Shown here: positions 1 through 5,689 of the stretch, one piece after another | How the letters are laid out: every line of letters starts with the position of its first letter | Position numbering within the stretch: position 1 is the stretch's first letter | Source: Sandaracinaceae bacterium | GTDB lineage: Bacteria > Myxococcota_A > Polyangia > Polyangiales > JAFGIB01 | DNA: 7,148 bases | Assembly: GCA_017881145.1 (NCBI GenBank) | Contig: JADGRG010000200.1 | Span: forward strand, 1-7,148 | Direction: 5' to 3' | Notes under the pieces: model-generated | What the model saw: only the letters and a program-made list of their open reading frames with translations | Told to the model about the DNA's origin: nothing | Database searches by the model: none | Made by a program: the position numbers and the translations under genes

Positions 1-300
1 AAGGACATCGCAGATCCAGGGCTTTACTATGACCAGCTCCGGACGCGCTTCGAGCGTGATATCCATGCGCTGCACCGGAGCACGAAGGACTTGGACCGCG
101 CGGTGTTCGACCACCTAGAGCTCGTCACGCGCGGTGGCTACGTGGCGGTTCACGAGGAAGGCAACCGTTTGCCTTACTGGGCCTGCCGACATGCCTGGCT
201 GCATTATCGCGTTGGCAGCCAACGGCGGCAGCTCGAGGTGCGCGTGCTCATCACCTGGGATGACCGCTGGTATGTGATCCACCTCTCGGAGTTCCACTGA
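1..300 (+). CDS. Hypothetical protein, C-terminal part (5' end outside window)
   Basis: The frame is open from the first base to a TGA at 298-300, giving 99 visible residues with no stop, so the gene begins left of the window. A TTG at 91 could serve as a start, but the reading continues sensibly upstream with charged, helix-like sequence (DQLRTRFERDIHAL), so I treat it as an internal codon. The visible part has an amphipathic helical start (about residues 8-45) followed by a strand-rich end with many aromatics (LPYWACRHAWLHYRV, LEVRVLITWDDRWYVIHLSEF). No signal peptide, membrane segment or catalytic motif is visible in this fragment. I do not recognise the family. The closing WYVIHLSEF strand resembles the last strands of small alpha+beta folds, which is only an impression. 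It converges on the PAP2 gene with 63 bases between the two stop codons, so it belongs to a different transcript from the rest of the window. Confidence 0.7.
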   Translation, partial: KDIADPGLYYDQLRTRFERDIHALHRSTKDLDRAVFDHLELVTRGGYVAVHEEGNRLPYWACRHAWLHYRVGSQRRQLEVRVLITWDDRWYVIHLSEFH

Positions 301-327
301 TCGCTGCGTTGGCGAGTGGTCCGCGCC

Positions 328-355
328 GAGGTGCACGCTGCTGCGCGAGGACCTC
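328..355. terminator. Possible bidirectional terminator hairpin between convergent genes
   Basis: GAGGT at 328-332 pairs with ACCTC at 351-355, and CGC (336-338) can pair with GCG (343-345) inside it. It lies in the 63-base gap between two converging stop codons, which is where a shared terminator would be expected. There is no T-run on either side and the stem is short and interrupted, so this is weak. I see nothing else in the gap. Confidence 0.22.
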
Positions 356-363
356 ATCCATCC

Positions 364-1179
364 TCAGGAACCGACGAACGACAAGACCACGAGCCCTCCG
401 GAGGGCAGCACCGCGGCGCTCAAGTGCAGGCTCGGTCCACGGGCATGCAGCCACGGGACCACCAGACCGAGCGCCGTACCCACCGCAGCCCCGGTCACGA
501 CGTCGGTCGGGAAGTGCTTGCCAGCGAGCACGCGCATACCCGCGACCGCGCTGCCAGCAGCCACAGCAGCGACGTAGACCGCGAATCGGTAGGGGCTCTC
601 AGGGTGTCGTAGCGCAAAGGTTTGGGCATAGCTGAGGCCTAAAGCGAAGGCGCCCGCCGTGTGCTCCGAGTAGAAAGAGAGGTAGTTGTCGGGATCGCGG
701 AGCGCGGCCGCGCCGGCCGGCAAGCCGTAGAGCAGGGGTCGCGGCCGCGCCACGGCAATCTTGGTGGCCTCGTTCAAGGCGCCGTTGATGGTCAGTGTCT
801 CGGCCATGACCAGGGCGTCCTCCAACCAGTTCGTCCAGCTCTGCTCGTTAGACCTTACATCGACGGCGTCGAGAGCAAATCCCAGGCTGTAGACCGCGGC
901 CAGGGTGAGGTCGCTGGCGAGCGCGACGCCATGGCGGTTCACACCGGCGACACTACGGTCGATGGGATTGATGCTCGCTTGGTTGCAGGGACACGACGGT
1001 GTCACCAGGTCGCGCAGGAAGAGTCGGGGTACCAGCCAGCCTACCGCAGCCACGGATGTCACCGTGAGATCCGGGGCCCAGTGCACACGATAAGCGGAGC
1101 CCGCATCCTCGGCTGCCGTCGGCGCAGGCGTGGCAAACAAAGAGAGTGTCACGACCAGAGTGAGAGCCAGCATCCGCAT
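364..1179 (-). CDS. Exported PAP2-family phosphatase (operon gene D)
   Basis: A 271-residue protein with the three-part PAP2 (type 2 phosphatidic acid phosphatase) active site. Motif 1 is K140-x6-R147-P148. Motif 2 is S171-E172-H173, where the family usually has Ser-Gly-His. Motif 3 is R216-x5-H222-x3-D226. The two histidines and the aspartate expected for phospho-enzyme chemistry are present. The N-terminus (residues 1-23) is a signal peptide or anchor ending in a likely cleavage site after TAA. Hydrophobic segments follow near 40-56, 88-105, 198-215 and 227-244, so it is probably membrane-embedded with its active site facing the periplasm. A segment near residues 63-75 (CPCNQ...NPIDR) resembles the cysteine-containing N-terminal region of myxobacterial PAP2 proteins, from memory. 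PAP2 enzymes remove phosphate from lipids such as phosphatidate, phosphatidylglycerol phosphate or undecaprenyl pyrophosphate; which of these applies here cannot be told. It is the last gene of the operon. The ATG at 1177-1179 is supported by an AAGGA site seven bases upstream. Confidence 0.9.
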   Translation of the reverse strand: MRMLALTLVVTLSLFATPAPTAAEDAGSAYRVHWAPDLTVTSVAAVGWLVPRLFLRDLVTPSCPCNQASINPIDRSVAGVNRHGVALASDLTLAAVYSLGFALDAVDVRSNEQSWTNWLEDALVMAETLTINGALNEATKIAVARPRPLLYGLPAGAAALRDPDNYLSFYSEHTAGAFALGLSYAQTFALRHPESPYRFAVYVAAVAAGSAVAGMRVLAGKHFPTDVVTGAAVGTALGLVVPWLHARGPSLHLSAAVLPSGGLVVLSFVGS

Positions 1180-1186
1180 GAGGGCA

Positions 1187-1191
1187 TCCTT
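1187..1191 (-). promoter_or_regulatory. Ribosome binding site of the PAP2 gene
   Basis: On the - strand AAGGA ends seven bases before the ATG at 1179, a near-ideal spacing. It sits in the 18-base gap after the stop of the preceding DUF3943 gene. It fixes the start codon and suggests that, unlike the overlapping genes upstream, this gene can recruit ribosomes independently. Confidence 0.7.
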
Positions 1192-1197
1192 CGGGGC

Positions 1198-2787
1198 TCA
1201 AAAGCGAGCGTCTAGGCTCTCGCTGAGAGCGATCTCGGCACGAGCCAGACGGGCGTCAGCAAGCGTACCCCAGCGTTCCAGTACCGCGAACGTGGTCGTC
1301 AGACGCAAGGGCCAGCTGAGGCGCCCGAGGCTCACCCAGAGGCGGCCGCTGCGCCGTGCTTCGTTTTCGACCAGGTGACTCTGCTGTGCAGGCGAGCGAT
1401 CGACGTCGTCGATTCCCCAGAGGCGAGCTCCTCGCAGGTCTACGCCAACCTCCACGCACTTGCTGATCAAGCGAGCGCGCGGTCGGACGGTGAAGCCTGC
1501 CGCGTAGTTGTAGCCTTGGGCACGCGTGACGGCGGTCAACCTCTCCCGGGAGCCATGTGTAAGGTAGGGCTCGAGCGCAAACACGCTCACGGCAGCCAAG
1601 GTGGGGCTCACTTGAAGGTCGAGCTCCAGACAGAAGCTGCTGGTGTGTCGGCGATATTCCAGGCTCATGCCAGGCACGTCGAGCGAGAAGAAGTAGTCTG
1701 GTGTACCCGTCGTGCTGCGGTCGTAGCGGTGCGCGCTGTATTCGGTGGCGATGAACAACCCGAAGAGCAACTCGTAGCCCACCAGTCGCCCCGCGTCTGC
1801 TGTGTCATCGAGCTTGCGGTAGTGCATCCCGATCGGCACGAGGCTTCCGCCGAGCGTGAAGTCGTTCCATCGCGTCGTCCCCGAAGCGCTCTGTAGCCAG
1901 ATCTCGGTCACGTGGCCGTCCGAGAACGTCCGGAGGCCATTGCCGGCGCTTCCATAGCTGTCCCACGCGACGACTCGCGTGTGTAGGTCGAGCCGTATTT
2001 CGGCGACCGCCGGTACGTTTGGGCCTTGCACGCGCCACACCGCGGCCTCTCCCAGCGAGAGGCGAAACTCGTGCGCGCCGCGGCGAGTGAAGCCGTATTC
2101 GTCGCAGACGCTGTCTCGCAAGGGTTCGCGGCCATCGAGGAGGTCGTGCGCCGACTTTGCGGGCCCAAAGAGCGTCCCGAGCAGAGTGTTGGGTGTGGTC
2201 GCGCAGCTGCGATCGAAGAACGCCCCGAGCTGAAAGGTGGTTTCGCCGAGCACGAGCCCAGAGATGGGTGTGACCAACATGTCGTTCACGCTGACGCGTT
2301 CGCGCATCTCACCGAAGAACTCCCAGAACGTCGCAGCCACCAGCGCGTAGGCGAATGAAGCTGTGACGGAGAGCCGGTTGCTGCGCGCCGCCCAGTAGTA
2401 GAGTGTTCCGGCGCCGGGGTGCGTTATGAAGTTGGTATCGAAGTGGTTGGTGTCGAGTGAATAGCCGCCTCCGGAGAGTCTCGCTCTGAAGCTGTCCCAG
2501 TCGTAGCCGAACTCCCAGTCGGTGGAATTGGCTTGTTTATTCGCAAAGTATTGGGCCAGGCCGAGGCTGAGAATCCCGAGCTCCTCTAGACCAGCCCGGA
2601 AGTAGTAAGCGTCTGCCTGTCTTGTGTAGGCGAAGGTTTCGGCGTGCGCGTGCCGGGCGTCGAGCGCGACGCTCGGGGGCTCTGGCACGTGGTCGTCGGC
2701 AAGCACGGGCAGGGCCGTCGCGCCGAACAGGAGCACGGCGAGCCATCCGGCGCGATGTGCAGCGCTGCCGGTGCAGGCAAGGGTCAT
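1198..2787 (-). CDS. DUF3943-domain envelope protein (operon gene C)
   Basis: A 529-residue protein of unknown function. Residues 1-30 form a signal peptide (hydrophobic WLAVLLFGATAL, cleavage after VLA before DD). The DUF3943-like core spans about 112-195: DTNHFDTNFITHP (112-124), YYWAARSN (130-137), WEFFGE (155-160) and SVNDMLVTPISGLVLGE (166-182). From about 235 to the end the sequence is rich in short alternating polar/hydrophobic strands and ends in Ala-Arg-Phe, as many outer-membrane beta-barrels do. It aligns over its whole length with the paralogue at 3956-5530, sharing LGAFFDRS, LLDG, FSDG (288-291) and HxYDR (353-357). I chose the ATG at 2785-2787 because a signal peptide follows directly and it overlaps the previous stop as ATGA. 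The frame stays open 266 codons further upstream, but that stretch is an out-of-frame shadow of gene B. DUF3943 assignment is from memory of the family's motifs; barrel topology is inferred. Confidence 0.82.
   Translation of the reverse strand: MTLACTGSAAHRAGWLAVLLFGATALPVLADDHVPEPPSVALDARHAHAETFAYTRQADAYYFRAGLEELGILSLGLAQYFANKQANSTDWEFGYDWDSFRARLSGGGYSLDTNHFDTNFITHPGAGTLYYWAARSNRLSVTASFAYALVAATFWEFFGEMRERVSVNDMLVTPISGLVLGETTFQLGAFFDRSCATTPNTLLGTLFGPAKSAHDLLDGREPLRDSVCDEYGFTRRGAHEFRLSLGEAAVWRVQGPNVPAVAEIRLDLHTRVVAWDSYGSAGNGLRTFSDGHVTEIWLQSASGTTRWNDFTLGGSLVPIGMHYRKLDDTADAGRLVGYELLFGLFIATEYSAHRYDRSTTGTPDYFFSLDVPGMSLEYRRHTSSFCLELDLQVSPTLAAVSVFALEPYLTHGSRERLTAVTRAQGYNYAAGFTVRPRARLISKCVEVGVDLRGARLWGIDDVDRSPAQQSHLVENEARRSGRLWVSLGRLSWPLRLTTTFAVLERWGTLADARLARAEIALSESLDARF
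2784..2787 (-). promoter_or_regulatory. ATGA stop/start overlap coupling genes B and C
   Basis: The ATG of gene C (2787-2785) and the TGA of gene B (2786-2784) share four bases. The sequence just upstream (GGGCGAGCT) has only a weak GAG ribosome site, so gene C is probably translated by ribosomes that terminate on gene B. This implies matched amounts of the two proteins. Confidence 0.75.
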
Positions 2788-3956
2788 AGCTCGCCCGTGA
2801 CCACCGCCACAAAGCCTCCGCGCGCAGGCATCAGCGCAGCCCGCAGCGCCGAGGAGCTCGGGCTTCTGCTTCCCAACGCGGAGGGCAGCTTGTCGTGCGA
2901 GCGGTCTGGCTGCATGCCCGAGGTAGCCCAGAAGGTCAGAGCCAGGCCGAGAGCGCCGCCGATGGCTGCAGCTCCCATGCTGCCTTGCGAGCCGCGCTCG
3001 TTCGCCACCAGGGCGTAGCTGCCCGCGCCGAGCAGCGCTCCGCCAAGGCCGCCGAGATCCATGAAGCGCACTCGCGTGACTGAAGGCGCGAATTCTGGAC
3101 CGAAGAGAATCCCGGTGAGCAGGCCGGCGTTGTAGCCGATATCGCCGACCAGATACGTGGTCTGGGCACGTCCTTTGCTTTCGGGATTGAGTGCATCTGC
3201 GGCAAACGCGCTGAGCACACCCAGCCAGATGCCGGCCGATGCCGTGAACGAGACTCGGCCGGGAGTAGGGCGGCGCAGCGCACCGATCAGGCCTCCGACT
3301 ACGGCACCCGCGCTGGCGCCAATCCAGAGCGCGGAGGAGACGCGTTCCGCATGCCAGGACGATGTGCCTGCGTGTTGGGTCGAATACGCGTGCTGATAGG
3401 CGACGAGCCACATGCCTTCCCCGAAGCCGAGGTAGAGACCGGCTGCGATGGCATGCGGGATGCCGTGCCGCAGTGGCCGATATCTGTCTGCGATGGATAG
3501 GCCGCCGACGGCGGCGGTGGTCGCTACGGCGAAGGGAATGATGGCGGTGCCGAAGGTTTGGGGCTGGAGCTGAAGCGTCAGCCATCCACCGGTGCCGAGG
3601 CCGTAGAGGACGGCCGTGGTGTAAAGGACGGACATCTCGTCGCTGTCGCGTATCGCGGGCTGCCCGTTCTGGCCGTCCTGACCGTGGCGCTCTGCTTTGA
3701 CGCGCGCGACGTCGCGAAGCTCGATGGCTACGCGACGGTCTGGCTCGGTAGGAGCGCTATGGGCAAGCGCGTCGAGCTCTGCCTGTGCCTCGGCGAAGCG
3801 CTCGTCGATCAAGGCCGCACGCGCTCGCTCGTAGCGCACGCGCCACGCGGCGTCGGTCTCTTCGGCCTGCGCTAGCATCGGCGCGAACCAGCACAAGAGG
3901 GCCAGCCACCGTGCCAAATGAGTCCACTGCAAGTGCTTGGGATGCTGGTGCGACAT
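2784..3956 (-). CDS. Glycine-rich multi-helix membrane protein (operon gene B)
   Basis: A 390-residue protein I do not recognise. Residues 1-31 are a signal peptide (WLALLCWFAPMLAQA, cleavage after AQA before EE). Residues 35-90 form charged amphipathic helices that look like a single TPR-type hairpin (ERARAALIDERFAEAQAELD), followed by a short polar Gln/Gly/Asp linker (91-107). From 108 to about 346 come roughly eight hydrophobic, Gly- and Ala-rich segments (about 108-130, 136-155, 166-190, 205-226, 236-256, 265-286, 299-317, 324-346), several with glycine-zipper spacing such as GASAGAVVGGLIGA. A polar Ser-rich stretch (350-372) precedes a short hydrophobic tail. No catalytic motif is visible. 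Its position between two DUF3943 paralogues, with overlapping junctions on both sides, suggests a membrane partner or scaffold for them (inference). The ATG at 3954-3956 overlaps the upstream stop as TGATG; GGAG lies 10 bases before it and GAGA closer in. Confidence 0.8.
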   Translation of the reverse strand: MSHQHPKHLQWTHLARWLALLCWFAPMLAQAEETDAAWRVRYERARAALIDERFAEAQAELDALAHSAPTEPDRRVAIELRDVARVKAERHGQDGQNGQPAIRDSDEMSVLYTTAVLYGLGTGGWLTLQLQPQTFGTAIIPFAVATTAAVGGLSIADRYRPLRHGIPHAIAAGLYLGFGEGMWLVAYQHAYSTQHAGTSSWHAERVSSALWIGASAGAVVGGLIGALRRPTPGRVSFTASAGIWLGVLSAFAADALNPESKGRAQTTYLVGDIGYNAGLLTGILFGPEFAPSVTRVRFMDLGGLGGALLGAGSYALVANERGSQGSMGAAAIGGALGLALTFWATSGMQPDRSHDKLPSALGSRSPSSSALRAALMPARGGFVAVVTGEL

Positions 3957-3958
3957 CA
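3954..3958 (-). promoter_or_regulatory. TGATG stop/start overlap coupling genes A and B
   Basis: The TGA of gene A (3958-3956) and the ATG of gene B (3956-3954) share one base. This is a classic re-initiation arrangement and confirms that A and B are read from one transcript. Confidence 0.75.
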
Positions 3959-5530
3959 GAATCTCGCTCCAATCTCGACGCCGAGGCTGAGCTCGCTGCG
4001 GTAGGCGTTGGCGTGTCCCATCTGGCCCGAGCGCGCCCTCTGCTCTGCGAAGACCGCGACGCGCGCGGGTGTGCCGGCAAGCGCATAGCTCAAGCGTTCT
4101 TCTAACGTTGTGCGTTCATCGTAGGTCCCAACCGGTGCGTAGACCGCGGCATAGGCTTCGAAGCGCAGCCTGGCTTGCGCCTCGAAGTGACCAGCGCCGA
4201 TGCCGACGGTGGCGGCGCCGCGTCCGCCCATGCCGTAGTAGTACTCGTGCTGGTCGATGACGTAGGGCAGCGCCACCGCGTCGGCGCGCGTTCGATACGC
4301 GCTCAAGGCGTAGGGTCTGACTCCGGCGAAGTCTGCGCCTGCCGATATGCGCGTGAAGACGCGTCCCGCGCCGAACGCGCCACGATGTTCGAATAAGACC
4401 CCCAGCGGCTCGACGGAGGTGATCTGGTCGATTTGCCTTCGCCGGTCGCGGTCGTAGTCGTGCACCGTGTACTGGTAGCCGGCGCTCCAGCCGATCAGCG
4501 TTCCGTTGCCCCACAGCCCGCCGTGCGAATCGAGGCGCGCGTCGCGAGTATATTGTCCGGCGAAGACCACTTGCGTGGCGATGTCCAGGTCGGCGACGCC
4601 GTCTGGCAGCATCGCTACCGAGACATCGATGCTCGACGCGTTGCCGTCGGAGAACAACATGGAATGGTGTCCCGGGCCCGTATAGTCGGGTAGTCGCGCC
4701 AGGTGTGATGCCAGTGTGAAGCGCCACTCCTGGCTGCTGCGAGCAGCAGAGCCGGGCGCTGCGTCCTGCTGCCAGGTCTGCGCCAAGCCCGCGGCAAAGT
4801 GGAACTCATGCCATTCGTTTGCGGGAAAGCCATAGGCATCGAAGCTCTCGGCTCGCGCCAGGGTGTGGCCATCGAGTAGGTCGTTGAGACTCTTGAAGGG
4901 GGTAAAGACGACGCCCAGAACGCGATTGTGCAGCGTCGGTGCGCTGCGATCGAAGAACGCACCAAGCTGCGTCATCGGCTCTCCAACGGCGACACCCGAG
5001 AGCGGCGTCACGATCATGTCGTTGATGCTGACGATCTCGCGCACCTCGCCCACGTACTCCCAGAGCAGTGAGCCAGCGACGCTCATGCCGAACGACTCGG
5101 CGATGCTGAGGTGATTCGCTCGTGCGGCGTAGTAGTAGTCGGAGCCGCCGACCATGTGGCCGAGAAAATTCGTTCCTATATAGTTCGTGTCCCACTCGAG
5201 CTTCTGCATGAGAAGCTTCTGTCGGAACATCGGCCAGTTGTAGCGAACGTCGTAGTTACGAACCATGCCCTTCTCGGTGATGTATTGCAGGAATCCGGCC
5301 GTCACGACGCCACCCCACTCGAAGAAGGCGCGTAAGTAGTCCTTCTCCGTGGGCGTCGTGTACGAGAACGTTGGCGTTGGTTCTTCGGAGGGCTTGTCGT
5401 CAGCGAGCGTAGGCGAGCCGGTCAGCGTCAAGGCGCAGACGAGTCCTATTGCCACCGCTAGCGTGGCGCATGGCGTCTCGCGAAGACGTTGCCAGGTGTC
5501 TGAGCCAGGTGCGGTATGCCCACTGGTCAC
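3956..5530 (-). CDS. DUF3943-domain envelope protein (operon gene A)
   Basis: A 524-residue paralogue of gene C. The signal peptide covers residues 1-43: a rather long polar n-region (1-20), hydrophobic LAVAIGLVCALTL, then cleavage after TLA before DD. The DUF3943-like core lies at about 112-195: DTNYIGTNFLGH (114-125), YYYAARAN (132-139), WEYVGE (157-162) and SINDMIVTPLSGVAVGE (168-184). LGAFFDRS and LLDG follow, then a long strand-rich part with FSDG (293-296) and HDYDR (357-361). The C-terminus, LSLGVEIGARF, is an alternating strand ending in Phe, fitting an outer-membrane barrel. The start is GTG at 5530-5528: the frame has a stop at 5572-5570 and no better start between them. The ribosome site here is poor (TTTGGGTGC). 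However, a 25-codon leader ORF with a perfect AGGAGG ends in a four-base overlap with this GTG, so translation may be coupled to it. Function is unknown; envelope location is inferred. Confidence 0.83.
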   Translation of the reverse strand: MTSGHTAPGSDTWQRLRETPCATLAVAIGLVCALTLTGSPTLADDKPSEEPTPTFSYTTPTEKDYLRAFFEWGGVVTAGFLQYITEKGMVRNYDVRYNWPMFRQKLLMQKLEWDTNYIGTNFLGHMVGGSDYYYAARANHLSIAESFGMSVAGSLLWEYVGEVREIVSINDMIVTPLSGVAVGEPMTQLGAFFDRSAPTLHNRVLGVVFTPFKSLNDLLDGHTLARAESFDAYGFPANEWHEFHFAAGLAQTWQQDAAPGSAARSSQEWRFTLASHLARLPDYTGPGHHSMLFSDGNASSIDVSVAMLPDGVADLDIATQVVFAGQYTRDARLDSHGGLWGNGTLIGWSAGYQYTVHDYDRDRRRQIDQITSVEPLGVLFEHRGAFGAGRVFTRISAGADFAGVRPYALSAYRTRADAVALPYVIDQHEYYYGMGGRGAATVGIGAGHFEAQARLRFEAYAAVYAPVGTYDERTTLEERLSYALAGTPARVAVFAEQRARSGQMGHANAYRSELSLGVEIGARF

Positions 5531-5604
5531 GCACCCAAATAGGCACGCGGGCAGAGCCGGCCAACCGGCTCAAGCAGGTGACTGGCAGATCCTGACGCAC
5601 TCAC
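5527..5604 (-). CDS. Possible 25-residue leader ORF overlapping gene A
   Basis: GTG at 5604-5602 opens 25 codons (peptide begins VSASGSASHLL and ends PRAYLGA) closing with TGA at 5529-5527. The stop overlaps gene A's GTG as GTGA, the same style of junction seen at A/B and B/C. A perfect AGGAGG (5620-5615) stands ten bases upstream, slightly long but usable, and it is the strongest ribosome site in the gap. The peptide has no run of one amino acid that would suggest classic attenuation and no clear signal sequence. It may be a leader whose translation delivers ribosomes to the poorly equipped GTG of gene A. Against it: 25 codons can be open by chance in GC-rich DNA, and GTG at 5600 starts another frame that also lies downstream of the same AGGAGG. 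Confidence 0.38.
   Translation of the reverse strand: MSASGSASHLLEPVGRLCPRAYLGA
5554..5571 (-). other. Perfect 7-bp inverted repeat before gene A
   Basis: On the - strand GAGCCGG-TTGG-CCGGCTC forms a perfect seven-pair GC-rich stem with a four-base loop. It lies 23 bases before gene A's GTG and inside the possible leader ORF. No T-run follows, so it is a poor intrinsic terminator. In RNA it could act on translation or message stability; in DNA it could be a dyad operator. The role is unknown. Confidence 0.45.
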
Positions 5605-5614
5605 AGAACCAGCG

Positions 5615-5620
5615 CCTCCT
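5615..5620 (-). promoter_or_regulatory. Perfect AGGAGG Shine-Dalgarno sequence far upstream of gene A
   Basis: AGGAGG on the - strand lies ten bases before GTG 5604, the start of the 25-codon leader ORF, and 84 bases before gene A's own GTG. It is too far away to serve gene A directly, and gene A's frame contains a stop in between. Its presence is the main support for a translated leader. I could not identify a convincing -35/-10 promoter in the gap. Confidence 0.45.
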
Positions 5621-5646
5621 GGACCGATGGCTCGTCGCGTCAGTCG

Positions 5647-5677
5647 AAAGCGCAGGGGCACGCATTGCCCCCCGCGC
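5647..5677 (-). terminator. Possible terminator after the cysteine-rich gene
   Basis: Beginning 12 bases after the stop codon on the - strand, GCGC-G-GGGG (5677-5669) pairs with CCCC-T-GCGC (5658-5650). The stem is about nine pairs including one G-U, the loop about ten bases, and TTT (5649-5647) follows. The T-run is short, so strength is doubtful, but position and shape fit. If active, it separates the cysteine-rich gene from the operon, so the operon promoter would have to lie within about 5605-5650. Confidence 0.4.
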
Positions 5678-5689
5678 TCTCTCATCCGC

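Noticed and set aside
661..1215. A 184-codon + strand open frame opposite the PAP2 gene
   Set aside because: It is antisense to a gene with an intact PAP2 active site and its translation shows no recognisable fold; GC-rich DNA leaves such frames open.
1375..1896. A 173-codon + strand open frame opposite gene C
   Set aside because: Antisense to a conserved paralogue; no motif, signal or plausible ribosome site noted.
2788..3585. The gene C reading frame stays open for 266 codons upstream of its chosen start
   Set aside because: This stretch overlaps gene B in another frame, is packed with Arg, Ala and His without domain-like pattern, and gene B has a clear signal peptide and membrane segments. 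The signal peptide of gene C begins exactly at the internal ATG.
5400..5600. A 66-codon - strand frame starting GTG 5600, also downstream of AGGAGG
   Set aside because: It runs deep into the signal-peptide region of gene A in another frame, lies 14 bases from AGGAGG, and has no domain-like features. The GTG 5604 frame, which ends on gene A's start, is the better candidate.
5621..5650. TTTCGAC-like sequence on the - strand considered as a -35 element of the operon promoter
   Set aside because: No acceptable -10 element was found at the right distance, so no promoter is called.
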